Below are positions 14,322-22,054 of a DNA stretch of 39,881 bases, in pieces. How positions within the stretch are numbered: position 1 is the first letter of the stretch; every line of letters begins with the position of its first letter. The notes below the pieces were generated by a model. That model was not told the origin of the DNA, did not search any database, and worked only from the letters and a program-made list of their open reading frames with translations. A program made the position numbers and the translations under genes. The DNA is taken from NCBI RefSeq assembly GCF_000341245.1, contig NZ_ANAD01000013.1:19404-59284 (forward strand), in the 5' to 3' direction. The stretch comes from Nocardiopsis halophila DSM 44494 (lineage in GTDB: Bacteria; Actinomycetota; Actinomycetes; Streptosporangiales; Streptosporangiaceae).

Positions 14322-15716
14322 CTAGAAGAGGCCGAGGGTCTGCGGAACCACCCAGACGGTCAGCAGAGTCAGGACGACGACGCTGATCCAGCTCCACACG
14401 ATCCCGAAGCGCCCGGGCCGGTAGCGCCGAGGAATGAAATTCAGCGCCACGTACAGGTTGATGGCGAACAGCACCGGGCTGATCGCGAAGGACACCGTGC
14501 CCGCGGCGGGCACCAGCCAAGCGGGGTCGGGCAGCACGGTCAGAGCGATGACCATGCACACCAGCATCAGCGCGATCATGCCCAGTCCGGCATTGCGCTC
14601 GTTCCACCAGGGGCGGTCGGCACGCGGGGGGAAGACGGTGGTGGCCGCCGCGGCCAGGGCGCGGGGGAAACCGTCGTAGATGATGAACGCGGTCGAGAAC
14701 AGGGCCGCGAACGCCCCCAGGAGGAAGACCGGGAACATCCAGGCACCGACCGTCTCGGTGAAGATCCCGGAGATCGCCAGGACGGTGGCGGCTCCCTCGG
14801 GCTTCTCCTCGACGTCGAAGAGGATCGCCGCCCCCAGGAGCAGGTACATGGTGGCGATCACCCAGGAGACGATGTGCCCGATGCGGAAGTCGTACAGAGC
14901 GGCCTTGAACCACGCGTCGGCGTAGGGGCGGTATTGCTCAGGGGTGTCCTCGACCGCTTCGTCTCCCAACACCTCACGGATGCGGACCATGCCCTTGCGC
15001 CGGTCCTTCATCCACAGCGACCCCCAGACGCCGACCGTCAGGTCGGTGGGCATCCATCCCATCAGGCCGGCGATCATCAGCGCGGACCCCGCGGGGATGA
15101 CCGGCAGGACCATGTAGAGGAGGGAGTCGGCCTGCACGCCGGCGAACACGAAGGCGACGACCGTGCCGAGCACCAGCACGACGGCGAGGACCTTGTTGAC
15201 CGCTTCCAGGGCGCGGTAGCGGCCCGAGAGCAGCAGTCCGACGATCAGCAGCGACAGGCCGATGCCGTAGAGCACCAGCGCTCCGGCGCCGATCCAGGCC
15301 CACAGGACGGCGGCCGCGGCGGCGACGATGGCGCCGACGGCGGTGCAGCCGATGATGAGCGTCGCGATCCCGAGCGCCCACACCGCCCACTTGCGGGGCC
15401 CGGGCACGCGCGCGTAGGCGGCGATGACGGACTCCCCGGTGGCGGCCGTGTAGCGCACCGCCAGCTCGAACCCCTGCCATTTGAACAGGAACGCGACCGG
15501 GAGCACCCACAGCAGCGCGTACTCGAAGTTGGCCCCGGCGACGGGGGCGGTCACCAAGTGGCTGGTACCGATCCCCGCCATGGCCATCAGCAGGCCGGGG
15601 CCGATATAGCGCAGGGCGCGCAGGCCCCTCAGATCGGGCGGTGAAGCGGCGTCTTCGTCCAGTGATCGCAGTTCTGCCTCGCCTGAGGGCTGCAGCGGCT
15701 CGCTCGCGGGGGACAT
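14322..15716 (-). CDS. Nramp-family-like membrane transporter lacking canonical metal motifs
   Basis: A 464-residue, roughly eleven-helix transporter. The first helix begins 'IGPGLLMAMAGIGTSHLVTAP' around residue 38, matching Nramp 'GPGFLVA.AYIDPGN' except that the metal-binding DPGN is GTSH (50-53). In helix 6 the MPHN motif reads MPTD (222-225). Overall hydrophobic pattern, the 'WQGFELAVRYTAATGESV' segment (Nramp: K..R.(A/G)..TG..L) and length are otherwise Nramp-like. Loss of both motifs argues against Mn2+/Fe2+ as substrate; relatives with altered motifs (for example Mg2+- or Al3+-transporting plant Nramp-related proteins) are known. The ATG at 15716 has AAAGG nine bases upstream. A promoter and a palindrome precede it (next entries). 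Confidence 0.8.
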   Translation of the reverse strand: MSPASEPLQPSGEAELRSLDEDAASPPDLRGLRALRYIGPGLLMAMAGIGTSHLVTAPVAGANFEYALLWVLPVAFLFKWQGFELAVRYTAATGESVIAAYARVPGPRKWAVWALGIATLIIGCTAVGAIVAAAAAVLWAWIGAGALVLYGIGLSLLIVGLLLSGRYRALEAVNKVLAVVLVLGTVVAFVFAGVQADSLLYMVLPVIPAGSALMIAGLMGWMPTDLTVGVWGSLWMKDRRKGMVRIREVLGDEAVEDTPEQYRPYADAWFKAALYDFRIGHIVSWVIATMYLLLGAAILFDVEEKPEGAATVLAISGIFTETVGAWMFPVFLLGAFAALFSTAFIIYDGFPRALAAAATTVFPPRADRPWWNERNAGLGMIALMLVCMVIALTVLPDPAWLVPAAGTVSFAISPVLFAINLYVALNFIPRRYRPGRFGIVWSWISVVVLTLLTVWVVPQTLGLF

Positions 15717-15759
15717 CGGGTCGTGCCTTTCTACCGGGGGGGGTGCGGGCATATCCGGA

Positions 15760-15771
15760 GGTCACGTGACC
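15760..15771. promoter_or_regulatory. Palindrome GGTCACGTGACC in the Nramp-like gene leader
   Basis: A perfect 12-bp palindrome 44-55 bases upstream of the ATG at 15716, within the predicted 5' untranslated region downstream of the likely transcription start. It is flanked by GGA on the left and CTCC on the right, giving weak extended symmetry. A repressor bound here would block elongation. Confidence 0.45.
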
Positions 15772-15800
15772 CTCCCGACCGGGCTCCGCATTTCGCACGA

Positions 15801-15829
15801 GTAGTAGGCAGGTTTCCCCCGTGTGTCAA
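15801..15829 (-). promoter_or_regulatory. Predicted housekeeping promoter of the Nramp-like gene
   Basis: Read on the minus strand, TTGACA (15829-15824) is followed after 17 bp by TACTAC (15806-15801). The -35 hexamer is perfect; the -10 matches consensus at only three positions. The implied leader is about 75-80 nt. Confidence 0.5.
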
Positions 15830-15943
15830 CCGGAGACCAGGGCGAGCACAGATGTATCGCCCGTTTCGCACCCCATTGTCCGGGATTGCGACCGGGTCCG
15901 GCCGGTCGCCCCCGCGCTGCCGCCCTCGGGAGGGGAGCGCGGG

Positions 15944-16543
15944 TCAGGTGCCCCGGGCCTTGAGCTCCCTGAACCCCGGAACCCCGGCGACCAGGAGCGC
16001 GCCGTCCCACAGGTCGGCGGCGTGCGCCCCGGTGGGCACCTGCTCGACGACGGGCCCGAAGAAGGCCGCCTTGGCCCCGTCCGGCGAGGTGACGGCCGTG
16101 ATCGGCGTGCCGGCGCCCTCCCCCACGAGCGACAGGCCCTCGGCGTGGGAGCGGCGCAGGACCCCGTCGTAGTCCGCGCTCCCTCCGGCGGCGGCCAGCT
16201 CCCCGGGGAGGTCCGCGATGGCCAGGGCCTCGTCGAAGTCCCCGATCCAGTCGCCGTCCCCGTTCTCGACGGCCGACCACAGGGCACGGTAGAAGCGGCC
16301 GAGGGCGTCGTGGCCGTGCTCGTGCTGGACGGCGGCGCAGATGCGCGCCGGGATCCACAGGTACCCCTCGGGGTCGCCCTCGGGATCGTCGTCGCGCCCT
16401 TCGTTGAGCACCGACAGGCTCATGACCCGCCACGTGATGGAGACGGGTCGGCGGCCGGAGACCTCCAGCAGCCAGCGCGCGGTGTTCCGTGACAGGGGGC
16501 ACGAGGGGTCGAACCAGAAATCAACGGTCCAGACACGGTCCAT
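15944..16543 (-). CDS. Rv2466c-like (mycothiol nitroreductase family, DsbA fold) protein
   Basis: A 199-residue soluble protein. 'VDFWFDPSCPLSRNTARWLLEV' at the N-terminus is collinear with the Rv2466c '[22 protein letters not shown]', and 'AAFFGPVVEQVPTGAHAADLWDG' with its C-terminal block. Rv2466c reduces substrates with mycothiol using Cys19 and Cys22. Here the first Cys is kept (C15) but the second position is Ser18 (CPLS), so a monothiol mechanism would be required. The cis-Pro region 'EGAGTPITAV' is intact. The ATG at 16543 follows GGGG. It is separated from the next gene by a hairpin and is likely its own unit. Confidence 0.85.
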   Translation of the reverse strand: MDRVWTVDFWFDPSCPLSRNTARWLLEVSGRRPVSITWRVMSLSVLNEGRDDDPEGDPEGYLWIPARICAAVQHEHGHDALGRFYRALWSAVENGDGDWIGDFDEALAIADLPGELAAAGGSADYDGVLRRSHAEGLSLVGEGAGTPITAVTSPDGAKAAFFGPVVEQVPTGAHAADLWDGALLVAGVPGFRELKARGT

Positions 16544-16638
16544 CGCCCCATCTTGGCACAGCGCCACGGCCTGAACAGCGAAACGGCGGGCCTTCCCGGC
16601 CCCCGCGGGAGCAGGGCGGAAAGGCCCGACAAGGGGCA

Positions 16639-16666
16639 GGGGCCGGTCGGTCCGGACCCCGGCCCC
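16639..16666 (-). terminator. GC hairpin after the FAD oxidoreductase gene
   Basis: Arms GGGGCCG (16639-16645) and CGGCCCC (16660-16666) with GGTC/GACC-like inner pairing, about 20 nt beyond the stop at 16684 on the minus strand. Confidence 0.45.
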
Positions 16667-16683
16667 GACGGGCTCACTCCCGG

Positions 16684-17895
16684 TCAGTCGCGGAACGCCC
16701 GAGTCACCCGAGTCGCCCGAGCCACGCGAGTCGCCCGGGACGCCGTGGCCCTCCGCACCGCCAGGGACGCCGCGCGCACCGCGCTGTTGATGGAGATCTC
16801 CCCGCGCATGCCCGGGGCCGCCACCATGTCCCCCGCCAGGAACACCCCGTCCCCGCGATCGATGGCCGGGCGGTCGCGCCATGTACGGCCGGGCAGGTCC
16901 AGAGCGCCGGTCCTTCCCCGCGCCTGGGCGCTCCGCTGCCAGGTCGCCCGTTCCCTCCACCCGGGCACGCCGACGTCGGCCAGCGCGCGGGCGCGCTCGC
17001 GGGCCTCCTCCGACGTGTCCCCCGGGCGCATCGGGACTTGGAGCTGGTAGAGCCCTTCGCCCTGGGGCGCCGCGGAGGGGTCCTGCTGGGAATAGCTCTC
17101 GAAGAACCCGCCGCCGTCCATGTCGAAGCAGTTGAACAGGTCGTCGTTCCGCTCCTTGACGGCGAAGTCGAGCAGCATGCAGTGGCCGCTCTCCCAGCGC
17201 AGGGAGTCGTCTTCCAGCAACCGCCGGGCCGAGCTCAGTTCCGTGGCGACGATGACCGGTCCCCGTTCCACGGGGAGTCCGCTCAGGCGCGCGCCGGTCT
17301 CGACCTCCACGCCCAGTCTGCGCGCACGGTCGGCCAAGCGGTCCACCACCGCCTGCCACCCTCCGGCCGTCCAGCGGACGGCCGGGACCTTGGGGGCGAA
17401 CACGCGGGTGAGGAGCCCCCAGACGAAGGCCGCGGAGAGGCGTCCGGTGTCGGCGTCATAGGTCGCGACCGCGATGGCGTTCGCCGCCGCCTCCGCGGCC
17501 TTCTCTCCCCACAGGCGCGAGGCCCAGGAGCGGAAGTCCTCGTCAACGGGCGCGGCCGCCCGCCGTCCGCGCAGGAGCATCCGCAAGAGGAGCGGCGGCG
17601 GTGCGTACCGCATGCGCCCCTCGTACAGCCACCTGATCCCCGCGGCCTTCCTGAGGGGCGGCCAGACGAGCGGCCGGACCAGCCGGCGCTCGGCGAGCCA
17701 GGTCCAGTGGGGCCCGTCGGCATAGAAGACGTGGCCGCCCTCATGGGCGAGGTAGGGCCCCGCGACGGCCCGCGCCCGGCCGCCGAGGTCGGTGTGCGCC
17801 TCGAAGAGGCGCACCGCGGCCCCCTTCTCGGCCGCCGCGTTGGCGGCGACGAGCCCGGCCAGGCCGCCGCCGATGATGGTGATCTCTGAAGCCAT
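16684..17895 (-). CDS. FAD-dependent amine-oxidase/phytoene-desaturase-like oxidoreductase
   Basis: A 403-residue protein. The N-terminal Rossmann motif 'ITIIGGGLAGLVAANAAAEKG' (GGG at 9-11, G14) and 'RLFEAHTDLGGRAR' (the Glu binding ribose, then GG motif) identify an FAD-binding NAD(P)-independent amine-oxidase/desaturase-type enzyme. 'WTAGGWQAVVDRLADRARRLGVEVETG' is the conserved middle block, and 'GVFLAGDMVAAPGMRGEISINSAVRAA' the C-terminal FAD-contact block. The substrate is unknown. The ATG at 17895 has GGGAG five bases upstream. The last 20 residues are Arg/Ala/Thr/Val-rich, encoded by 9-bp tandem repeats. A palindromic operator candidate lies just upstream. Confidence 0.8.
   Translation of the reverse strand: MASEITIIGGGLAGLVAANAAAEKGAAVRLFEAHTDLGGRARAVAGPYLAHEGGHVFYADGPHWTWLAERRLVRPLVWPPLRKAAGIRWLYEGRMRYAPPPLLLRMLLRGRRAAAPVDEDFRSWASRLWGEKAAEAAANAIAVATYDADTGRLSAAFVWGLLTRVFAPKVPAVRWTAGGWQAVVDRLADRARRLGVEVETGARLSGLPVERGPVIVATELSSARRLLEDDSLRWESGHCMLLDFAVKERNDDLFNCFDMDGGGFFESYSQQDPSAAPQGEGLYQLQVPMRPGDTSEEARERARALADVGVPGWRERATWQRSAQARGRTGALDLPGRTWRDRPAIDRGDGVFLAGDMVAAPGMRGEISINSAVRAASLAVRRATASRATRVARATRVTRAFRD
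16698..16733. repeat. 9-bp tandem repeat at the 3' end of the oxidoreductase gene
   Basis: Four units read CCCGAGTCA, CCCGAGTCG, CCCGAGCCA, CGCGAGTCG, with a fifth degenerate one after them. On the minus strand this encodes the RAT/RVA/RVT tail. Because the unit is a multiple of three, copy-number change keeps the frame and simply lengthens the tail. Confidence 0.65.
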
Positions 17896-17923
17896 GCCCG
17901 CTCCCTGGTCCCAGCGCTCTGCG

Positions 17924-17947
17924 GGTACCGCTGGAGGTCGCGGTACC
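17924..17947. promoter_or_regulatory. Inverted repeat GGTACCGC-N8-GCGGTACC upstream of the oxidoreductase
   Basis: Perfect 8-bp arms at 17924-17931 and 17940-17947 separated by 8 bp, 29-52 bases upstream of the ATG at 17895. Each half contains the palindrome GGTACC. Geometry and place fit an operator for a dimeric repressor. No regulator gene is adjacent. Confidence 0.45.
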
Positions 17948-18050
17948 GACAAGGTGGACACGGCGGCCCGGCCGTTCGTGACAGACGGGCACTCCGGCCC
18001 CGAGCTGAGCGCTCACAGCCGCGGAGGTGGCCGGTGGGGTCGCCGCAGAG

Positions 18051-18554
18051 TCAGGACCGCCGCAACTCGCCGTCCTCGATCTCAAGGCCGAGTTGAGGGC
18101 CTTGCGCCCCGCAGTCGGGGCCGTTGGGGTAGACCATCTCCGGAGCCGCGGCGGCCTCGTGGGCCGACAGCGCCTCGCCGTCCGTCCCGCGCAGCTCGAT
18201 GCGGACGTCCGCGGGCCCAGTGGTCAGGTCGTCGATCAGCACCTGTGCCCGCAGGCCCCCGGTCTCCTCGGCTTCGGCCGCACAGGTGCCTTCTTCGCAG
18301 CGCTCGGCGACGGCCCTCGTGTCCTCAGTGAACACGAACTCGTAGTCCTCGCACGCGTCGTCCTGGCACAACTCCATCTCGGCGGCCTCCACACCCTCGG
18401 CATCGGAGGGGGCCACCGTGAAGGTCACCGCGCGGGGAGCACCGATGTCCGTGCACGTCGTCCCGCCCCCGCCGACGCAGGCTCCGGCGGTCGTGAGCGC
18501 GATCAGCGCCGTTCCCATGTTCCGCGCGCGGCGCGTCCGTCCAAGGTTCGCCAT
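18051..18554 (-). CDS. Cys-rich secreted lipoprotein, unknown function
   Basis: A protein of about 167 residues starting at ATG 18554; an ATG 12 codons downstream (18518) is an alternative and neither has a strong ribosome site. The Arg-rich N-region is followed by a hydrophobic core and a non-canonical lipobox TAGAC with Cys26. The mature part is acidic and has several further Cys (TTCTD, LCQDDACEDYEF, RCEEGTCAAE, PDCGAQG), enough for three disulfides. 'AVTFTVAPSDAEGVEAAEM' and 'AQVLIDDLTTGPADVRIEL' look like beta strands. No family is recognised. It diverges from the MFS transporter gene. Confidence 0.6.
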   Translation of the reverse strand: MANLGRTRRARNMGTALIALTTAGACVGGGGTTCTDIGAPRAVTFTVAPSDAEGVEAAEMELCQDDACEDYEFVFTEDTRAVAERCEEGTCAAEAEETGGLRAQVLIDDLTTGPADVRIELRGTDGEALSAHEAAAAPEMVYPNGPDCGAQGPQLGLEIEDGELRRS

Positions 18555-18698
18555 CACGGTTGGACGCGCGAGCGGCGCCCGGGGATGCGTCTCCGCCTTG
18601 CCGGAACCGGAGGGATCTTCCCGGGGCCCACACCCGCGTGCCATGATCTCCCAGGTCTACGGTATGCGATATCCAGCACCGGGAAGAAGGGGATCCCC

Positions 18699-20282
18699 TT
18701 GTCCGCGTTGCGCGCCCTCGACCGCGAGCGCACGGTCGCCTCCCGGGGGTACAGCCGGTGGCTCGTCCCTCCCGCCGCCCTCGCCGTCCACCTGTCCATC
18801 GGGCAGGCCTACGCCACCAGCGTCTACAAGAACTCGCTCATCGCCCACTTCGACACCGGCCAGACCCAGGTCGGCGTCGTCTTCTCCGTCGCCATCGTGA
18901 TGCTCGGCCTGTCCGCCGCCGTCTGCGGCCCCTGGGTCGAGCGCGCCGGCCCGCGCAAGACGATGCTCGTCTCCGCCGTGTGCTGGAGTTCAGGCTTCGG
19001 CGTCAGCGCCCTGGGCATCGCCGCCGGGCAGCTGTGGCTGCTCTACCTCGGCTATGGCGTGCTCGGCGGCATCGGCCTGGGCCTGGGCTACATATCCCCC
19101 GTGTCCACGCTCATCAAGTGGTTCCCCGACCGTCCGGGGCTGGCGACCGGCATGGCGATCATGGGCTTCGGCGGCGGAGCCCTGGTGGCCACGCCGATCT
19201 CCAACCAGCTGCTCGGCTTCTACGACCCCGCCTACGACGCAGGAACGGCCGGCTCGGTGGCCTCCGGCGAGGCACTGGTGGGCCTGTTCGCCACCCTCGG
19301 CGCCGGCTACTTCCTGCTGATGATGATGGGCGTTCTGCTGATCCGCGTGCCCCCGGAGGGCTGGCTTCCCGAAGGGTTCGACCCCGCGCGCACCGCCAAG
19401 GCGCCGCTGGTGACATCGGCGAGCGTATCGGCGTCGAACGCCCTGCGCACGCCCCAGTTCTGGCTGCTGTGGACGGTGCTGTTCACCAACGTCACCGCGG
19501 GCATCGGCATCCTGGAGCACGCCAGCCCCCTCATCCAGGACTTCTTCCGCGACGGGGGCACCACCGCCGTCACGGCGGTGGCGGCCGGCGGCTTCGTGGG
19601 CATGCTGTCGCTGTTCAACATGGCCGGGCGCTTCGTGTGGTCGTCCGCCTCCGACGTCATCGGGCGCAGGCCCACCTACATGCTCTACCTGGGCGCCGGG
19701 GCGGTGCTGTACACGCTGATGGCCACGGCCGGCGGCTCGTCGATGCTGCTGTTCGTGGCGACCGCCTGCCTGATCCTCTCCTTCTACGGGGGCGGGTTCG
19801 CCACCGTCCCCGCCTACCTGAGGGACCTGTTCGGCACCTACCAGGTGGGGGCGATCCACGGCCGGCTCCTGACGGCCTGGTCCGCGGCCGGAGTGGCGGG
19901 GCCGCTCATCATCAACGCCTTCCTCGACGCCGAGGGCGAACCGGGCACGCTGACGCAGAGCGCTTACCACGCGCCTCTGTTCACGATGGTCGGGCTGCTG
20001 GTGGTCGGGTTCGTCGCCAACCTGATGGTCCGCCCGGTCGCCGAGAGGTTCCACGAGCCTGAGGGGCGCGTTCCCGCCGCCGGAGCCGCCCCACCGGATA
20101 CGGAGACCGGCCCCGCGCCGGGAGAAGGGGCCTCGGCGGGTGCGGCAGGAGCCGCGTCCGACAGCGCGGCGCTCCGTGCCCGCCGCACATGGCTGGTGGC
20201 GTCGTGGGCAGTTGTCTCGGTGCTGCTGCTGTACGCACTGGCCCGCATCCTCTCCACGGCGGCCCGGCTGTTCGCCGGATAG
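18699..20282 (+). CDS. OFA-family MFS transporter with a fused small-subunit-like C-terminal helix
   Basis: A 527-residue transporter with twelve predicted membrane helices. 'GQAYATSVYKNSL', 'GPRKTMLVSAVCW', 'GIGLGLGYISPVSTLIKWFPDRPGLATGMAIMGFGGGA' and 'GRFVWSSASDVIGRRPTYML' are the characteristic blocks of the oxalate/formate antiporter (OFA) group. After helix 12 comes an Ala/Pro/Gly linker (about 55 residues) and a further hydrophobic helix 'TWLVASWAVVSVLLLYALARI' near the C-terminus, which resembles the separate 'MFS transporter small subunit' peptides seen next to OFA genes. The start is TTG 18699, with AAGGGG six bases before it; no other start is in frame close by. The substrate (oxalate, formate or another monocarboxylate) is not determined. 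Confidence 0.85.
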   Translation: MSALRALDRERTVASRGYSRWLVPPAALAVHLSIGQAYATSVYKNSLIAHFDTGQTQVGVVFSVAIVMLGLSAAVCGPWVERAGPRKTMLVSAVCWSSGFGVSALGIAAGQLWLLYLGYGVLGGIGLGLGYISPVSTLIKWFPDRPGLATGMAIMGFGGGALVATPISNQLLGFYDPAYDAGTAGSVASGEALVGLFATLGAGYFLLMMMGVLLIRVPPEGWLPEGFDPARTAKAPLVTSASVSASNALRTPQFWLLWTVLFTNVTAGIGILEHASPLIQDFFRDGGTTAVTAVAAGGFVGMLSLFNMAGRFVWSSASDVIGRRPTYMLYLGAGAVLYTLMATAGGSSMLLFVATACLILSFYGGGFATVPAYLRDLFGTYQVGAIHGRLLTAWSAAGVAGPLIINAFLDAEGEPGTLTQSAYHAPLFTMVGLLVVGFVANLMVRPVAERFHEPEGRVPAAGAAPPDTETGPAPGEGASAGAAGAASDSAALRARRTWLVASWAVVSVLLLYALARILSTAARLFAG

Positions 20283-20304
20283 GCGGACACCTGGAGAACG
20301 AGCG

Positions 20305-20333
20305 CGGGGCCGGGCGCGTCATGCCCGGCCCCG
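20305..20333 (+). terminator. Terminator of the MFS transporter gene
   Basis: Perfect 11-bp arms CGGGGCCGGGC (20305-20315) and GCCCGGCCCCG (20323-20333) around a 7-nt loop, 22 nt after the stop codon. Confidence 0.75.
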
Positions 20334-20416
20334 CCGGTTCCCGCCGGACCGTGCGCCCCTGGCGTTCGCCGAACCCCCCTTGACGCAGGCGCCCCGGGGA
20401 GGCGACGGTGGATATC

Positions 20417-20472
20417 GGTAAGCGTTTTCCGGATGATCCTCTCCATAAACCACGCGTTGCTCGACATAAACC
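20417..20472 (+). promoter_or_regulatory. Candidate LacI/cre-like operator and CATAAACC direct repeats before pectate lyase
   Basis: GGTAAGCGTTTTCC (20417-20430) matches the LacI/CcpA-type operator pattern TGWAANCGNTNWCA at all but the two end bases. Downstream, CATAAACC occurs at 20444-20451 and again at 20465-20472, exactly 21 bp apart, in an unusually AT-rich stretch. Together they look like the control region of the pectate lyase gene 55 bases further on. I cannot assign a convincing -35/-10 pair. Confidence 0.45.
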
Positions 20473-20527
20473 CTAAAACCTGCGGAAATCGCTTCCCTAT
20501 CCCCGACCGGACAGAGAGGAATCCCCC

Positions 20528-21820
20528 GTGAGGAGAGCACCCCGGCTCGCGGTCCTCACCGCCGCGGCGGTCCTGACCGCCTCGGCCGCCGCCACCCCGG
20601 CCGCCGCCGACCACCGCCCGCCCGGGCACGGCCTCGGACACCGGACGCCGGCCGCGAACGACGGCTGGGCGTCGGCCGAGGGCGGCACGACCGGCGGATC
20701 GGAGGCCGCCGACGCCGACGTGACCACCGTGCGCACCTGGGACGGACTGCGCGAGGCGGTCCGCGGCGACCACCCCAAGATCGTCCGTGTCGCCGGCGAC
20801 ATCAGCGCGATGACCGGCGCCGACGGCGCCCCGCTCGAATGCTCCGACTTCGCCGACCCCGACTACGACTGGGACGCCTACGTCGAGGCCTTCGACCCCG
20901 GGCACTGGGAGGGCGGCGAGGACGGCCCCCTGGCCGAGGCCCGCGAACGCTCCTATGAGGAGCAGCGCGAGCACGTCCTGCTCACCCCGGGCTCCAACAC
21001 CACCATCGTCGGCCTCGGCGACGCCTCGATCTCCGACGGCGGGATCCTGCTGGAGAGCGTGGAGAACGTGATCGTCCGCAACCTGGCGGTCCACGACTCC
21101 TACGACTGCTTCCCCGAGTGGCGGGGCTCGGACTGGGACGCCCAGTACGACAACATCGAGGTCTCCCGCTCCCGGCACGTCTGGCTGGACCACCTCACGC
21201 TCACCGACGGCGACACCCGCGACGCCGACCTGGAGCGCGTCTACGGCGAGCAGGTGGACCGCCACGACGGCATGATCGACATCGTCCGCGGCAGCGACCT
21301 GATCACCGTCTCCTGGAACGTGCTCGACGGGCACGACAAGACGATGCTCTACGGCAACACCGACTCCAACGATCACGGCGACCGCGGGCGGCTGCGCATC
21401 ACCGTGCACCACAACCTCTTCACCGGACTCACCCAGCGCGTCCCGCGCGTCCGGTACGGCCAGGTGCACGTGTACAACAACCACTACACGCACGGCCCGG
21501 AGTCGGACTACTCCTACCTGTACTCCTGGGGCGCAGGCGTGGAGTCGGGCATCTACGCCCAGAACAACTCCTTCGACATGGGCCCCGGGATCGCCCCTGA
21601 GGACATCATCCACTCCTGGAGCGGCAGCGCGCTGTACGAGGAGGGGAGCCTCTTCGACGGCCGCCCCGTCGACCTCCTTGAGGCCTACAACCAGGCCCAC
21701 CCGGATGACCGACTCGACTCCGACGTGGGCTGGGAACCCGAGCGGCACGGCAAGATCCACCCCACGAGGGCGGTCCCGCACCTGGTGCCCGCCAAGGCCG
21801 GTGCGGGAAAGCTGCGCTGA
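20528..21820 (+). CDS. Secreted pectate lyase, polysaccharide lyase family 1
   Basis: A 430-residue exported enzyme that cleaves polygalacturonate by beta-elimination. The signal peptide covers about residues 1-27 (RRAPR, Ala/Leu/Val core, AAA cleavage region). PL1 hallmarks: 'TTIVGLGDASISDGGILLESVENVIVRNL' (beta-helix turns), 'HVWLDHLTLTDGDTRDADL' and 'DGMIDIVRGSDLITVSWN' carrying the calcium-binding Asp pair D247/D251, then 'RITVHHNLFTGLTQRVPRVRYGQVHVYNNHYT' with the R-x-P-x-x-R catalytic segment. An extended acidic insert lies at about 100-140. The GTG at 20528 has GAGAGGAA before it. Its presence suggests growth on plant debris. It is flanked by hairpins and probably monocistronic. Confidence 0.93.
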   Translation: MRRAPRLAVLTAAAVLTASAAATPAAADHRPPGHGLGHRTPAANDGWASAEGGTTGGSEAADADVTTVRTWDGLREAVRGDHPKIVRVAGDISAMTGADGAPLECSDFADPDYDWDAYVEAFDPGHWEGGEDGPLAEARERSYEEQREHVLLTPGSNTTIVGLGDASISDGGILLESVENVIVRNLAVHDSYDCFPEWRGSDWDAQYDNIEVSRSRHVWLDHLTLTDGDTRDADLERVYGEQVDRHDGMIDIVRGSDLITVSWNVLDGHDKTMLYGNTDSNDHGDRGRLRITVHHNLFTGLTQRVPRVRYGQVHVYNNHYTHGPESDYSYLYSWGAGVESGIYAQNNSFDMGPGIAPEDIIHSWSGSALYEEGSLFDGRPVDLLEAYNQAHPDDRLDSDVGWEPERHGKIHPTRAVPHLVPAKAGAGKLR

Positions 21821-21859
21821 CGCCCCGGCCCGGGCCGTCCTGACGGACCGCCCCTGAAT

Positions 21860-21898
21860 GAGCGCGGGTGCCTCTCCTCTCCGGGGGCGCCCGCGCTC
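21860..21898 (+). terminator. Terminator of the pectate lyase gene
   Basis: 13-bp stem GAGCGCGGGTGCC (21860-21872) with GGCGCCCGCGCTC (21886-21898), one G-T wobble, 13-nt loop, about 40 nt after the stop codon. Confidence 0.7.
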
Positions 21899-22054
21899 CA
21901 GTCCTCACCCCGGCCCCGTCTCCGCTCCTCCGGGCGAGACCGGATTGTGCAGGGTTTGCCGAACGCGGACATGCGTGTGGTCATCACGGCCGACGCCGAC
22001 GGCTAGGTCTCCTGAGGAGCGGCCGCAGGCGGGCCGACCGAGTGAGGAGCACGC

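Noticed and set aside
21945-22006. Short frame ending in MRVVITADADG before the YdeP gene
   Set aside because: Nineteen codons only. It faintly recalls the start of RpiB-like proteins, but there is no supporting ribosome site or continuation, so chance is likely.
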